64,000 nt of DNA, from positions 372,001 to 436,000 of the forward strand of contig NZ_CP041617.1 in NCBI RefSeq assembly GCF_014217995.1. Reading direction: 5' to 3'. Below are positions 26,112 to 36,082 of the stretch, piece after piece. A program made the translations under genes and the position numbers. Numbering within the stretch: the stretch's first letter is position 1; every line of letters starts with the position of its first letter. The notes beneath the pieces are model-generated. The model had not been told where the DNA came from. It saw nothing but the letters and a program-made list of their open reading frames with translations, and ran no database searches. The DNA comes from Campylobacter vulpis. GTDB taxonomy: Bacteria > Campylobacterota > Campylobacteria > Campylobacterales > Campylobacteraceae.

Positions 26112-28754
26112 TCATTTTAAAGCGCCCCAGTTTTTAGCAATACTTGAACTTGTTTTTAAATTAACTTTTAATTTTACTATATTTTCCATAATATCTCTAG
26201 CTCTTTTTTCAAAATTTTCACATAACTCATCTTTAACTTCGAAAATTAGCTCATCGTGAATTTGTAAAATAAGTCTTTTATCTATGTCAAGCTCCTTATA
26301 AAGTTCTAGCATAGCAAGCTTGATAATATCAGCGGCAGAGCCTTGAAGTATGGAGTTAATGCTCTCTCTTTCATACATTGCTATTTGCATAGGTTTTGCG
26401 TTGGTAAAGTCAAAATAACGCTTTCTACCGCTTAAAGTGCTGATGTAACCATTAGCTTTTGCTTCATTTTTCACTTTTTCAAAAAAGCTTTTAATGCTTG
26501 TGAAATTCGCAAAATACTTTTCTATATAGCTTTTTGCTAAACTTGCCTCTATCTTTAAATTTTGGCTTAAGGTTTTATAGCCCATACCATAAATAAGTCC
26601 AAAATTGATACTTTTAGCAATGTTTCTTGTTTCATAATTGCTCTCACCAAAAATCATTATAGCCGTTCTTGAGTGTATATCTTCATCGTTTTTAAAGGCT
26701 TCTAAAAGTTTTTCATCTTCACTAAAGTGTGCTAACATTCTAAGTTCTATTTGGGAATAATCAAGACTGATAAAGCTAAAGCCCTCCTGTGCTATAAAGC
26801 AAGATTTATAGTCCTTAGCATATTGTCCGTGTGCGGGGATATTTTGCAAATTTGGCTCTTTTGAGGATAAACGCCCTGTGGCTGTGCCTGTTTGTAAAAA
26901 ACTTGAATAAATACGCGAATTTTCATCTTTTAAAGCAAGTTTTAATAAGGGCTCACAATAGGTCGAGTAAAGCTTGGCAAGCTCTCTATAAGCTAGAATT
27001 TTACTCACAACAGGATGTTTATCTGTCAGACTTTCTAGCACTTTTTCATCAGTAGAATAACCCGTTTTTGTCTTTTTGGCACTAGGGAGTTTAAGTTTTT
27101 CAAAAAGCACATCGCCTACTTGCTTTGGGGAATTAAGATTAAATTTATCATCGCAAAGTGTGTAAATTTCTTCACTTAAAAGCTTGATTTCTTTTTCGAA
27201 TTCTTGCATTAAATTTTGAAGTTTTTGCGTTTCTAATTTAATGCCATTTTGTTCCATTTTTCTTAAAACTTCTATAAAATTAAATTCACTCTCAAAAGCA
27301 AGTTTTAGCAAAGTTGGTTCTAAATTTTTTAAAAAATACAAATAAAATCTTAAAGTGATATAAGCATCTTCAGCAGCATATTTGCAAGCTTTTTCAAGCT
27401 CTACACTGGCGAAATTTTCTCCTTTTTTTACCACGCTTTCAAAATGTAGGGTCTTATAATCAAAAAGTCTTAAGGCTAAATCGTCCATATTAACACGTAA
27501 AGTTGGATTGTAAAGCCACGCTAAAATCATCGTATCGGCGTATTTTTTAGGAGGAGTGAGATTAAAATTATTTTCGATTATGGCAAAATCGTATTTTAAA
27601 TTATGCCCTACGATGAAATGGGAATAGATTTGCTCCAAAGCTCTTTTTGCCGTTTGCATTGAAATTTGGCTAGGCACTGCTAAATAAGTATGATTTAACG
27701 GCACATAAAAGGCTTCATTTTCACTCACACAAAAGCTAAAACCTACGATTTTAGCTTCCCTTACATTAAGTCCTGTTGTCTCAGTATCAAAAGCTATAAT
27801 GCTTTCGTTTTCAAAGCTTTCAAGTTTCTTAAAAAGAGTATTTTCATCAAGGATTAAGGTTGTTTTAAAACCTAAATTTTGATTGCGATTTTGAGGATTT
27901 GTTTTTAGTTTTTTAAGCAAGGAGTTTAGCTCAAAACGCTCTAAATATTCAAGCACTTTTAAGAGAGGCTCTTTTTGATGATAAATGCTTTTTTCTATCA
28001 AATTCCCTAAATCTAAATTTTCATACAAACTAGCGAGTTTTTTACTCAAAAAGGCATTTTCTTTGCCCTCTAAGAGCAAGTTTTTACTTCTTTCATTACG
28101 AACAAGACTTAAATTTTCATAAATTTCTTCAATGCTACCAAATTCATCAAGCAAACTCTTAGCGCCTTTAGCACCTATGCCCTTAACGCCCGGGATATTA
28201 TCCGCACTATCGCCACAAAGGGCTAAGAAATCTTTGATTTGCGAGGGTTTGACGCCGTATTTTTCCAAACAAGCTACTTCATCATAGTCATTTTTAGAAA
28301 TGGGACTATAAATACTAACTTTCCCGTCCTCAATAAGCTGGTAAAGGTCTTTATCTTGCGTAATGATACGCACGAAAATGTCTTTATCCTTGCAGGTTTT
28401 TACCACAGAAGCAATGATGTCATCGGCTTCATAATATTCTTTAGAAATGCTTACAAAGCCCATTTTTTCTATCATTTCAATGCAAATAGGAATTTGAGCC
28501 AAAAGCTCAGGTGGGGGAGGAGTGCGATTTGTTTTATAATTAGGGTCAATCTCACTACGAAAGGTTTTACCCTTAGAATCTAGAGCAAAGATAATATAAT
28601 CGCTTTTATACTCATTTTCAAGCGAATAAATAAAATTTGCAAAGCCACTAATCATACCGCTTGGCTCACCTTTTGAGTTTTGGAAATTTTTTAAAGCATA
28701 AAAAAGCCTAAAGAAAAAACCAAAAGTATCAATAATCGTTAAAGTTTTCATCAA
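26112..28754 (-). CDS. polA: DNA polymerase I
   Basis: Repair and Okazaki-fragment polymerase, 880 residues. The N-terminal 5'-3' exonuclease domain is present (DSADNIPGVKGIGAKGA). The 3'-5' proofreading domain looks intact (AFDTETTGLN, then HNLKYD), as do polymerase motif A DYSQIELRMLAHFS and motif C QIHDELIFEV. Start may be M1 or M2 of MMKTLTIIDTFGFFFR. Confidence 0.97.
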   Translation of the reverse strand: MMKTLTIIDTFGFFFRLFYALKNFQNSKGEPSGMISGFANFIYSLENEYKSDYIIFALDSKGKTFRSEIDPNYKTNRTPPPPELLAQIPICIEMIEKMGFVSISKEYYEADDIIASVVKTCKDKDIFVRIITQDKDLYQLIEDGKVSIYSPISKNDYDEVACLEKYGVKPSQIKDFLALCGDSADNIPGVKGIGAKGAKSLLDEFGSIEEIYENLSLVRNERSKNLLLEGKENAFLSKKLASLYENLDLGNLIEKSIYHQKEPLLKVLEYLERFELNSLLKKLKTNPQNRNQNLGFKTTLILDENTLFKKLESFENESIIAFDTETTGLNVREAKIVGFSFCVSENEAFYVPLNHTYLAVPSQISMQTAKRALEQIYSHFIVGHNLKYDFAIIENNFNLTPPKKYADTMILAWLYNPTLRVNMDDLALRLFDYKTLHFESVVKKGENFASVELEKACKYAAEDAYITLRFYLYFLKNLEPTLLKLAFESEFNFIEVLRKMEQNGIKLETQKLQNLMQEFEKEIKLLSEEIYTLCDDKFNLNSPKQVGDVLFEKLKLPSAKKTKTGYSTDEKVLESLTDKHPVVSKILAYRELAKLYSTYCEPLLKLALKDENSRIYSSFLQTGTATGRLSSKEPNLQNIPAHGQYAKDYKSCFIAQEGFSFISLDYSQIELRMLAHFSEDEKLLEAFKNDEDIHSRTAIMIFGESNYETRNIAKSINFGLIYGMGYKTLSQNLKIEASLAKSYIEKYFANFTSIKSFFEKVKNEAKANGYISTLSGRKRYFDFTNAKPMQIAMYERESINSILQGSAADIIKLAMLELYKELDIDKRLILQIHDELIFEVKDELCENFEKRARDIMENIVKLKVNLKTSSSIAKNWGALK

Positions 28755-28787
28755 ATGCCTTTTTGCGTCATCAAAACTTACAGCTCA

Positions 28788-31700
28788 TCAAAAACGATAT
28801 TCACTCTTAAGCAATCCTCCCACACCGCTCTCGCCCCTTAGGGTCGTTTGAAAATTCACATTAGCACCCAGCACAAAGCTTTTGTTGATTTTATAATTTG
28901 CCATCACATCAAGATGATAAATTAGCCTATCATTTTGCAAATCATAGCCTATAAAACGATGAGAGCCATCGATTCCAACGCGTATTTTGTCATTTGTTCT
29001 ATGGATTGCCTTTTCCCCTGATAGTGCCGTACTCAAAAACAGCTTTTCATCACTATAAGCATACTCCGCACCCAAAACTCCACTCAAAGCGTGATAATTA
29101 TACGCTCCTATCCTCATAATATCAAGTGTATATCCAGCCATTTTATTAAAAACATATTCAAGTCCAAAAATAGGCTTCAACGCCTGATGCTCATCAAGCT
29201 TAAATGCGTATTTATAAAGAGTGCTCACACCAAAACCATAATCTGTCATTTGGTCTGTGGCTAGATAATTATATTTTTTACTTTTACCTATGACATAATT
29301 GCTATTCGCTTGTAGTTCATGCATTTCATGATTTAAAGCACCATAAACACCAAAGCCATAATTACTCACATGATCATTATACGCACCATTATCTGCATAG
29401 CTCCTACCAAAGCTTAGCAAAGTCCCCAAAATCACATCGTTTTCATCGAAACTAAATTGTCTGTCGTATCCTATATTAGTGCTAAAATATTTAAGTTGCC
29501 CATTGCCGTCAAAATATCCACCTCCAGCATTGATCCACATATTATTAACCAAATGATTTTCGTCCATAGGATAAACTAAGGGCACATCGCTTACAAGTGA
29601 GGCATATAAATAAGATCCAATCTCATTATTCGCACTCATGTTCGCTGCTTTAATAGTATTTATACGCTTACTTGTAACCTTATTGTGATGATTGATAAGT
29701 TGTAAATTTGAATTGCTCATCATCGTTTTTGAAATCTTTTTTGCGTCATCGTCAATACTTTGAATTCTCTCCACAATTCTATTAATAGCACTTGTATTAT
29801 TTCGGTTAAAAGCTACATCTAGAACTAGTGGGTGATTTGGGTTTGTAGTGATGAGGTCATTAAGTAGTAAAAGTTGTTGATGATTACCACGGTTACCAAT
29901 AGCATTCATAATATCATCTGCATTGACTTGATTATCCTTTGTAAAGCTTAGTTTTATACCTGTATCTGTCTTAGTAGCGAGGGCTTGCATTTTGGTATTG
30001 CTATCTTGCCCCTCAAAGCTTACTAAAAGATCCTCTTGAGCTGTCAGCTTTTTAAGCAAAATCATATCATACACACGCTCAGTATCCACAGTCCCATCAT
30101 CTAAATAATTATGCGTAAAGCTTACAAGCACTCTACCGCCGCTTAAAAAATTAATTTCCGTATCTTCGAGCTTAAGGGCTAAAAATTTATCATCACCCTC
30201 GCCACTACCCACATCTTTTAAGGTCAAAACATTGCTAACATCGATGTGTTTAACGCCATTTGTATTCCAAGTAATACTATCTTTTTGCTTATGGCTTAGA
30301 TTCTTAGCCCTTAAGCGTGAAGTGTCATCAAACTTAGAGCCATTGAGTGAAAAAGTGGAATTAAGATTATCAAAAGCTAGGGTCGAATTCGTCAAACTCA
30401 TATTTTTTGGGATTTTTGAGCCATCAGCGACATTTAGGGTTGAACTATTGACATTAATTGTTTTACTTAAATTTTCATTTTGAGTGTTTAAGGATACGGT
30501 GCTGTTTTCTATTTTTAACTCATCAATGCTAAGTTGTGATTTCTCATCGACTGAAATAGCATTGTTTGTATTTTTGATATGTAAAGATTTTGCTGTAAGT
30601 TTTGCTTCATTTTCTAGCTTCAAGCCCTTTTCTAAAAGCTTAATTTCATCATTGCTAGCTGTTAGGGTAGAATTATCTAAATCTATACTAGCACTAAAGC
30701 TTTTAATGCCCTGTGATGTGATAGTAGAATTAGCACTAGCCTTTAACGCCCCCTCATAAGTGATAGTATCTTTCACATCGGCACCAAGGCTTTGACTTTG
30801 TATGCTTTGACTTAAAGACTTACTATCGCTACTATCGATATAAAGGGTTTTGCTATTAAGAGTGAGAGTTGAGCCGTTATTTAGCGTGATGTCTCCCTCT
30901 ACATTAGCATTTCTTTCGATGAAAAGTTTAGAGCCGTTATCTAAAGTGATATTTCCCTTATATTCTCTTTGTATCCAGTCAGGCTGGTTAAAAGTTACAG
31001 TTTGATTGATGACCTTATGCCCTTGTCCCATTTGTTCGGCTTTTGGTTTATCATATTTATTAATATGCTGTCCTATGCTACAACCAGATATAGAAATTAA
31101 AAATGGCGGCGGGCAACTTGCAGGCGTCCAAGTGGCGTGCGGCACGGGTTTTCCTTGTAAAACGATGTGTTGATTACTCCCGCTTAAAGTCTGTATCTCA
31201 AAGCCTCCATCAAAGATAACTGCCCTATCGTCATTATTTGCATTTGCTACGCTAACGCTAGTATGGGCGGCACTTGCTTGGATATTGATATTTCCTTCAA
31301 GTTTAGCATGTATGATTGTTTTATTTGCATTATTAAGCGTGAGTGTGGAAACCTTATTTTCATTTTCATTTGTAATCAAGGCACTCGCATTATAAGCCTT
31401 AATCCCACTCATACTAATGCTATGTCCGTTAAGATCGACACTCCCTCCACTTTTGCTGAAGCTGATTTGATTAAAATCCCGCATTGCATTTTGATTATCA
31501 AGGATTAATTTCCCCTCTCTATTCCCTAAATACACGCTATTAAAGCTATTTTCCGCCTTTAATCTTACTACCCCTTCTCCCATACGCAAATTTCCATTTG
31601 TTTGCTGACTAACCTCAAGCTCCCCCTTGCCGATTTTATGTAAATCACCACTCACACCCGTAGCCCACACGACCTTAGAATTTTCTTCATCTATGTCTAT

Positions 31701-32726
31701 GCCAGCCCCAGCGAAAGAGCCGCTTCCTGTGATTGTAAGGGTTTTATCAGCACCCCTTAGAATAATGCCTCCATTTTGTTGATTGATTTGAGTGTTAATA
31801 TTAATTGTTCCGCTATCTGTATAAACGCTATCCTTATTATCCGTTTTGCTATATTCGCCACCATCTATGGTTTTTTGCTCTTCAAATTGCTGTTTGAAAC
31901 TCTCAAGCTCCTGTGGATTGACAACAGCCCAAAAGGTATTTGAGACCTCTTGTCTATTTTGACCATTGGGCGTGGCACCGTGAACTGTGCCTATAAGCTC
32001 CCATTCTTGCGTTTTATTGTTAAAAATAAGGGCAGGACTTCCACTATCTCCTGTATTAATGGCACCCTTTAGCGGACCATAATTGCTATCATTTGTTGTT
32101 ATGAGTAATTCTCCACTATTGGGATTCATATAAAAAATCCCCCCTGCTGTGCCGGGACTAGAAGTAAAATCCTTTTTATTATTCGGCGATGCTTTCCAGT
32201 TATCAAAGCTCATCAGCCCATTACCCGTTCTATACACGATAAAACGCTCCTGCCCCTCATAGTGGGTAACATAATCCTCTTTTTTATTTTTTATCGTGCG
32301 AAAATCAGTAACCTTATACCCCCCCTCTACGATAAATTTATTTGTCCTTGTGTATGCAGAATCGCTGGCGTATTTTTTAATGCCTATATCGCTATAACTT
32401 GAATCGCCTATCTTAATGCTTGGATTTAATACGGATCTATTACCAGTCGGATCTACTATATGCTTAGCCGAAGCAGTATAAGCCCCACCTACTGAAGTTC
32501 GATTCGAACCATTAAATTTGGAAAAATCAGGAAAAGGCAGGTTAGGTAATGCCACTTCTGTGCCGTCCTTTTTGATAATGCTAAGGTTTTTAGAGCCTGG
32601 GGTAAATTGTCCTAGATTTTGCCCAAAATCTAGATAATCTCTTGTATAAAAATTATGCCTATCCACATTCATCGCATACAAACTTTGTGCCGTAGCGATA
32701 GACAGCAATAGTATCCTTGTTTTCAT
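28788..32726 (-). CDS. Serine-protease autotransporter (S6 / IgA-protease type)
   Basis: A 1312-residue secreted protease. The signal peptide ends SLYA near residue 18. The protease domain (about 19-280) has an S6-like triad: H89 in TASAKH, probable D122 before TRTNKFIVE, and S228 in GDSGSP. The passenger beta-helix (about 290-1000) carries the VLQGKPVPHATW and FNQPDW motifs seen in IgA-protease/SPATE passengers, two cysteines in PASCPPP/SGCS, and many N-G-S/T-L-T-L rungs. The last 270 residues form the outer-membrane barrel ending in YRF. A G7 tract lies at 32319-32325. Substrate unknown. Promoter TATAAT is at 32762-32767. Confidence 0.9.
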   Translation of the reverse strand: MKTRILLLSIATAQSLYAMNVDRHNFYTRDYLDFGQNLGQFTPGSKNLSIIKKDGTEVALPNLPFPDFSKFNGSNRTSVGGAYTASAKHIVDPTGNRSVLNPSIKIGDSSYSDIGIKKYASDSAYTRTNKFIVEGGYKVTDFRTIKNKKEDYVTHYEGQERFIVYRTGNGLMSFDNWKASPNNKKDFTSSPGTAGGIFYMNPNSGELLITTNDSNYGPLKGAINTGDSGSPALIFNNKTQEWELIGTVHGATPNGQNRQEVSNTFWAVVNPQELESFKQQFEEQKTIDGGEYSKTDNKDSVYTDSGTININTQINQQNGGIILRGADKTLTITGSGSFAGAGIDIDEENSKVVWATGVSGDLHKIGKGELEVSQQTNGNLRMGEGVVRLKAENSFNSVYLGNREGKLILDNQNAMRDFNQISFSKSGGSVDLNGHSISMSGIKAYNASALITNENENKVSTLTLNNANKTIIHAKLEGNINIQASAAHTSVSVANANNDDRAVIFDGGFEIQTLSGSNQHIVLQGKPVPHATWTPASCPPPFLISISGCSIGQHINKYDKPKAEQMGQGHKVINQTVTFNQPDWIQREYKGNITLDNGSKLFIERNANVEGDITLNNGSTLTLNSKTLYIDSSDSKSLSQSIQSQSLGADVKDTITYEGALKASANSTITSQGIKSFSASIDLDNSTLTASNDEIKLLEKGLKLENEAKLTAKSLHIKNTNNAISVDEKSQLSIDELKIENSTVSLNTQNENLSKTINVNSSTLNVADGSKIPKNMSLTNSTLAFDNLNSTFSLNGSKFDDTSRLRAKNLSHKQKDSITWNTNGVKHIDVSNVLTLKDVGSGEGDDKFLALKLEDTEINFLSGGRVLVSFTHNYLDDGTVDTERVYDMILLKKLTAQEDLLVSFEGQDSNTKMQALATKTDTGIKLSFTKDNQVNADDIMNAIGNRGNHQQLLLLNDLITTNPNHPLVLDVAFNRNNTSAINRIVERIQSIDDDAKKISKTMMSNSNLQLINHHNKVTSKRINTIKAANMSANNEIGSYLYASLVSDVPLVYPMDENHLVNNMWINAGGGYFDGNGQLKYFSTNIGYDRQFSFDENDVILGTLLSFGRSYADNGAYNDHVSNYGFGVYGALNHEMHELQANSNYVIGKSKKYNYLATDQMTDYGFGVSTLYKYAFKLDEHQALKPIFGLEYVFNKMAGYTLDIMRIGAYNYHALSGVLGAEYAYSDEKLFLSTALSGEKAIHRTNDKIRVGIDGSHRFIGYDLQNDRLIYHLDVMANYKINKSFVLGANVNFQTTLRGESGVGGLLKSEYRF

Positions 32727-32761
32727 TAATTAACCTTTATTAAATATGCTAAGAAATAGAC

Positions 32762-32767
32762 ATTATA
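32762..32767 (-). promoter_or_regulatory. Candidate -10 box for the autotransporter
   Basis: TATAAT on the minus strand, 36 bp before the start codon, in strongly AT-rich DNA. The 254-bp gap 32727-32980 otherwise holds only the divergent promoter at 32941. Confidence 0.6.
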
Positions 32768-32940
32768 TCAATATTAAATAAATATAATAAGAGCTAGAAC
32801 AAGAATGAAATAAAATTTTTTATTCGAATAAAATACTGATATATAAATATAGTCATTTTACAAATATAGATGATTGAAAAATATAGGCGCATTGATTTTG
32901 TTTTACGATATTTAAAAGTGTTTTTTATTAAAACATTTGC

Positions 32941-32946
32941 TATAAT
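32941..32946 (+). promoter_or_regulatory. Candidate -10 box for the CheZ-like gene
   Basis: TATAAT preceded by TTGC, 35 bp before ATG 32981. Confidence 0.6.
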
Positions 32947-32980
32947 TTAAAAATGTTTGGTTTGGAGTTAGAATAATATT

Positions 32981-33391
32981 ATGGGAATTTTGACAAAATT
33001 AGAACTTGAATATGATGTCGATGAAGTGGAGAAATTTTTAGAATTTTTTCGTAAAATGTGTGATGGGTTTGAGCCTTTAATTATCAAACTTGGAAATGAT
33101 AAAATGAAATATAAAGAAGCTATTAATGAGCTTGAAACCTTAGCACATAATACAGCCTGGGCTGCGAGAAGACTTAGCTTAGATGAGGTAACGGATCTTT
33201 GTGTATTTTGCGAAGAGATGATGGCACAAGCAAAGCGTTTTGAGGGGCCTGCAAGTGAGGAATTTATGGATTGGATGCTTTTACTTGGTGATCAGTTTGA
33301 AAAATATTGTAAAAGTTATGAAAATGACGCTTCTGTTTTAGCTATTTTTAATCCTTTAATTGTTAATGTTCCAAATGTTATTTCTAGATAA
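32981..33391 (+). CDS. Probable remote CheZ-like chemotaxis phosphatase (Cj0700-like)
   Basis: A 136-residue, mostly helical, acidic cytoplasmic protein. It resembles the C. jejuni Cj0700 / H. pylori HP0170 family, reported as a divergent CheZ that dephosphorylates CheY. The C-terminal LGDQFEKY places a Q after GD, consistent with the catalytic glutamine segment of CheZ. This is based on recalled family features, and the role is inference. It ends one base before the tmRNA. Confidence 0.65.
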   Translation: MGILTKLELEYDVDEVEKFLEFFRKMCDGFEPLIIKLGNDKMKYKEAINELETLAHNTAWAARRLSLDEVTDLCVFCEEMMAQAKRFEGPASEEFMDWMLLLGDQFEKYCKSYENDASVLAIFNPLIVNVPNVISR

Positions 33392-33392
33392 T

Positions 33393-33751
33393 GGGGACGA
33401 TTTGGCTTCGACAGGAGTAGTTTGACTAAGATGGCATACCGCTTTGGGCAAAGCGTAAAAAGCCTAAATAAAATTAAACGCAAACAACGCGAAATTCGCT
33501 CCTGCTTACGCTAAAGTTGCGTGAGTTCAGTTGAGCCTAGAGCTTGAGCGATACTATCTAGCTTAAGTTTTAGTCATCTTTGGTAGTGTAGTTTTAAGGC
33601 TTGACGCACCTTAGAGCGAAGTTTAGTCTAGTCAAATTTGTAAGTTTTGGAAGATGAGCGGAATTTGATGAAAAAGTCATCTTTGCTAAGTATGTAGAGG
33701 TCTTTTTTGGGCTATTTTTGGACAGGGGTTCAATTCCCCTCGTCTCCACCA
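33393..33751 (+). ncRNA. ssrA: Transfer-messenger RNA (tmRNA)
   Basis: Rescues stalled ribosomes. The 5' end GGGGACG pairs with CGTCTCC before the encoded CCA at the 3' end (one G-U), giving a 7-bp acceptor stem. The T-arm GGGTTCAATTCCCC is typical. The tag frame runs 33480-33524: ANNAKFAPAYAKVA then TGA. From memory the C. jejuni tag is ANNVKFAPAYAKAA, so positions 4 and 13 differ. Length is 359 nt. Confidence 0.97.
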
Positions 33752-33764
33752 TTACAAGGTTACA

Positions 33765-34478
33765 ATGCAAATTTTAAAATTCTTTCAATTTCCAAATGCT
33801 TATCGTTACAATAGCGACTCTTTACTTTTAAGTGCTTTTATTTTAGAAGATAATTTGAGTAAAAAAACGCTATTAGATGTGGGTGCTGGCTGTGGAATTA
33901 TAGGAATTTTATTGAAAAATTATTATCATCATTTAAAGCTTTCTTTACTGGATCTTCAAGAAGAAAATATTTTGCTTATTAAAGAAAATTTAAGGCAAAA
34001 TGCACTTGAAGCGGAGTTTTTTCATAGTGATTTTAAGGAATTTAAAAGCGAAAAGCAATTTGATTATATCGTTTGTAATCCGCCTTTTTATAGACAAGGG
34101 ACGCAAAAAAGCACAAATTTGCATAAAAGCATAAGTAAAAATGCTTCTTTTTTACCGCTTGAAGATTTAGTTAAGGGTGTTGATTCTTTACTTGCTCCGC
34201 GTGGGGTGTTTTATTTTTGCTATGAAGCTCTAGCTTTGAGTGAAATTTGTGTGATTTTAGAGAAATACAAGCTAAAAATGACTAAAATTCGTTTCATTCA
34301 TAGCAAAAAGGGCATTAAAGCGAGACTTGTTTTAGTGAAGGTCATTAAAAATGCAAAAAGCCCTTGCGAAGTGGCTTCGCCTTTGTTTGTTTATGAAAAT
34401 GGGTGTTTGAGTGAGGAAATGAGAGAGCTTGGTGTGAAATTTAGGATTGAAAGTTATGATTTTGAAAGAGGGCTTTAA
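33765..34478 (+). CDS. tRNA1(Val) A37 N6-methyltransferase-like protein
   Basis: A 237-residue AdoMet-dependent methylase of the TrmN6/YfiC group. The AdoMet motif LLDVGAGCGIIGIL is near 39-52 and the catalytic CNPPFYRQG near 107, the NPPF type used on adenine N6. The start FFQFPNAYRYNSDSLLLSAF fits this family. It begins 13 bp after the tmRNA and overlaps the next gene. C. jejuni Cj0495 is the likely counterpart. Confidence 0.85.
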   Translation: MQILKFFQFPNAYRYNSDSLLLSAFILEDNLSKKTLLDVGAGCGIIGILLKNYYHHLKLSLLDLQEENILLIKENLRQNALEAEFFHSDFKEFKSEKQFDYIVCNPPFYRQGTQKSTNLHKSISKNASFLPLEDLVKGVDSLLAPRGVFYFCYEALALSEICVILEKYKLKMTKIRFIHSKKGIKARLVLVKVIKNAKSPCEVASPLFVYENGCLSEEMRELGVKFRIESYDFERGL

Positions 34479-34829
34479 ATACAGCTTTGATGAAAGTAAA
34501 TGTGAGAGTTGTGGAGGCAAATGTTGCACGGGAGAAAGTGGGAATATTTTTGTCAATCAAGAAGAGATTAAACTTTTAAGAGAGCATTTTAGGCTTGGAG
34601 AATTAGAATTTAGGGAGCGTTTTTTAAGGAAAGTTGGCTTTAAGTTTAGCTTAAAGGAAAAAGAATTTGAGGACGGGTTTGCTTGTATTTTTTTGATACA
34701 AAAAAAAGAAATTGCTCCATTTACGCCTTGCGTCCTACGCAGTGTAAAACTTTTCCCTTTTGGGATTATTTTAAAACACATAAGAAGGAATTAGAAAAAG
34801 AATGTATAGGAATTACTTATTTATCATAA
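34456..34829 (+). pseudogene. YkgJ-family cysteine-cluster protein, frameshifted
   Basis: Encodes a small YkgJ-type (UPF0153) protein that probably binds a metal or Fe-S cluster. The N-terminal CESCGGKCC is intact. The frame then shifts in a homopolymer stretch, either T7 at 34688-34694 or A8 at 34700-34707. As written, translation ends at 34794 with a non-family tail. Adding one base restores NCSIYALRPTQCKTFPFWDYF and a stop at 34829, inside the next gene. Start ATG 34456. Could be slippage-based on/off control, a true lesion or a sequencing error. Confidence 0.8.
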
Positions 34830-36082
34830 TCACTTGCCTTTTTTTAGGTGCTTGTGCAGGTAAAAATACTCCAATTTATGCAGATTTTAAACCTATGAAA
34901 GAAAATACCCTTGATAAGGATTTAATGAGGGCTTTCGTATGTGAGCATTATGGAGAATTTCAGTGTGCTAGAGATATTTATCTAAATTTATATGAAGAAA
35001 ATGGTGAGCTTAAATTTTTAGAGCAGGCTTTTTTTTTAAGTCTTTCTCATAATTTAGATAAAACAAAAGAGCTTAATGAAAAGGCGAAAAAATTTCTTCA
35101 AACAAGTCCTAATATTAAGCGTTTAAGTGTGCTTTACTCTCTTTCAAATATGGACCTAGCAAGGGCACAAAAATTAGTCCTCGAGCTTTTAAAAAGTGAT
35201 GATTATCCGGGAAATTATGAACTTTATGGAGATATTTTACTAAGGAAAAATCAGCTAAAAGAAGCCTTAAAATATTATAAAATCGCTTATAAACAATTAC
35301 CAAATGAAGCAATGGCGTTAAAAATGATAGGAATTTATACGCTTTTAAATGATATTGAAAGTATGAAGAAATTTCTTGTTGATATGCGTAAAAAACAGGG
35401 TTGCACTTTAAAAACTTGTGCGTTTTTATCAAAAATTTATTTAGATGAAGAAAATTATAAGGAGCTTGAAGGTATTTATTTGGAGCTTTATGAATTAAGC
35501 TTTAATGATAATTTTTTACTTGCTTTGATTGAAATTTATATCAAACAAAATCAAAAGCAAAAAGCCTTAGATTTAGCTTTTCAGTATGATTTAGATGACG
35601 AGCTTAAGGTTTTTTTATTGCAAAATTTAAAGCGTTTTGACAAGGCAAAAGAATTAAGCTTAAAGCTTTATGAAAAAAGTGAAGATAAAGAACATTTGCT
35701 CCGTGCAGCGGTATTTGAATTTGAAGAGGCTAGTCTCAATGCAAAGCCTAATTTAGAGGTCGCTAAAAGTGTGGCTAAAAAATTTGAAGAGGCGATAACA
35801 AAAGAAAATTCGCCTCTTTATTTAAATTATTATGGTTATTTGTTGATTGATTATGATTTAGATGTTAAAAAGGGTATGGAATTTGTGGAGTTTGCTTTAC
35901 AAAAAGAGCCGAATAATTTTTACTATTTAGATTCTTTGGCGTGGGGCTATTACAAATTAAAAAATTGCAAAAAAGCTTGGGAGCTTTTAGAAAAGACTTT
36001 TGTGGATAAAGAATTTGCAAATTCCAGTGAAAGCAAAGAACATCAAAAAGCGATAAAGGCTTGTTTAAATGATCTTAGATGA
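34802..36082 (+). CDS. TPR-repeat lipoprotein (Cj0497-like)
   Basis: 426 residues. The lipoprotein signal peptide ends LGAC (cysteine near residue 18), so it is a membrane-anchored lipoprotein. The rest is helical with several tetratricopeptide-like repeats (for example [20 protein letters not shown] near 140 and [21 protein letters not shown] near 380), usually protein-binding. It overlaps trpC by 14 bp. The partner is unknown. Confidence 0.85.
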   Translation: MYRNYLFIIITCLFLGACAGKNTPIYADFKPMKENTLDKDLMRAFVCEHYGEFQCARDIYLNLYEENGELKFLEQAFFLSLSHNLDKTKELNEKAKKFLQTSPNIKRLSVLYSLSNMDLARAQKLVLELLKSDDYPGNYELYGDILLRKNQLKEALKYYKIAYKQLPNEAMALKMIGIYTLLNDIESMKKFLVDMRKKQGCTLKTCAFLSKIYLDEENYKELEGIYLELYELSFNDNFLLALIEIYIKQNQKQKALDLAFQYDLDDELKVFLLQNLKRFDKAKELSLKLYEKSEDKEHLLRAAVFEFEEASLNAKPNLEVAKSVAKKFEEAITKENSPLYLNYYGYLLIDYDLDVKKGMEFVEFALQKEPNNFYYLDSLAWGYYKLKNCKKAWELLEKTFVDKEFANSSESKEHQKAIKACLNDLR

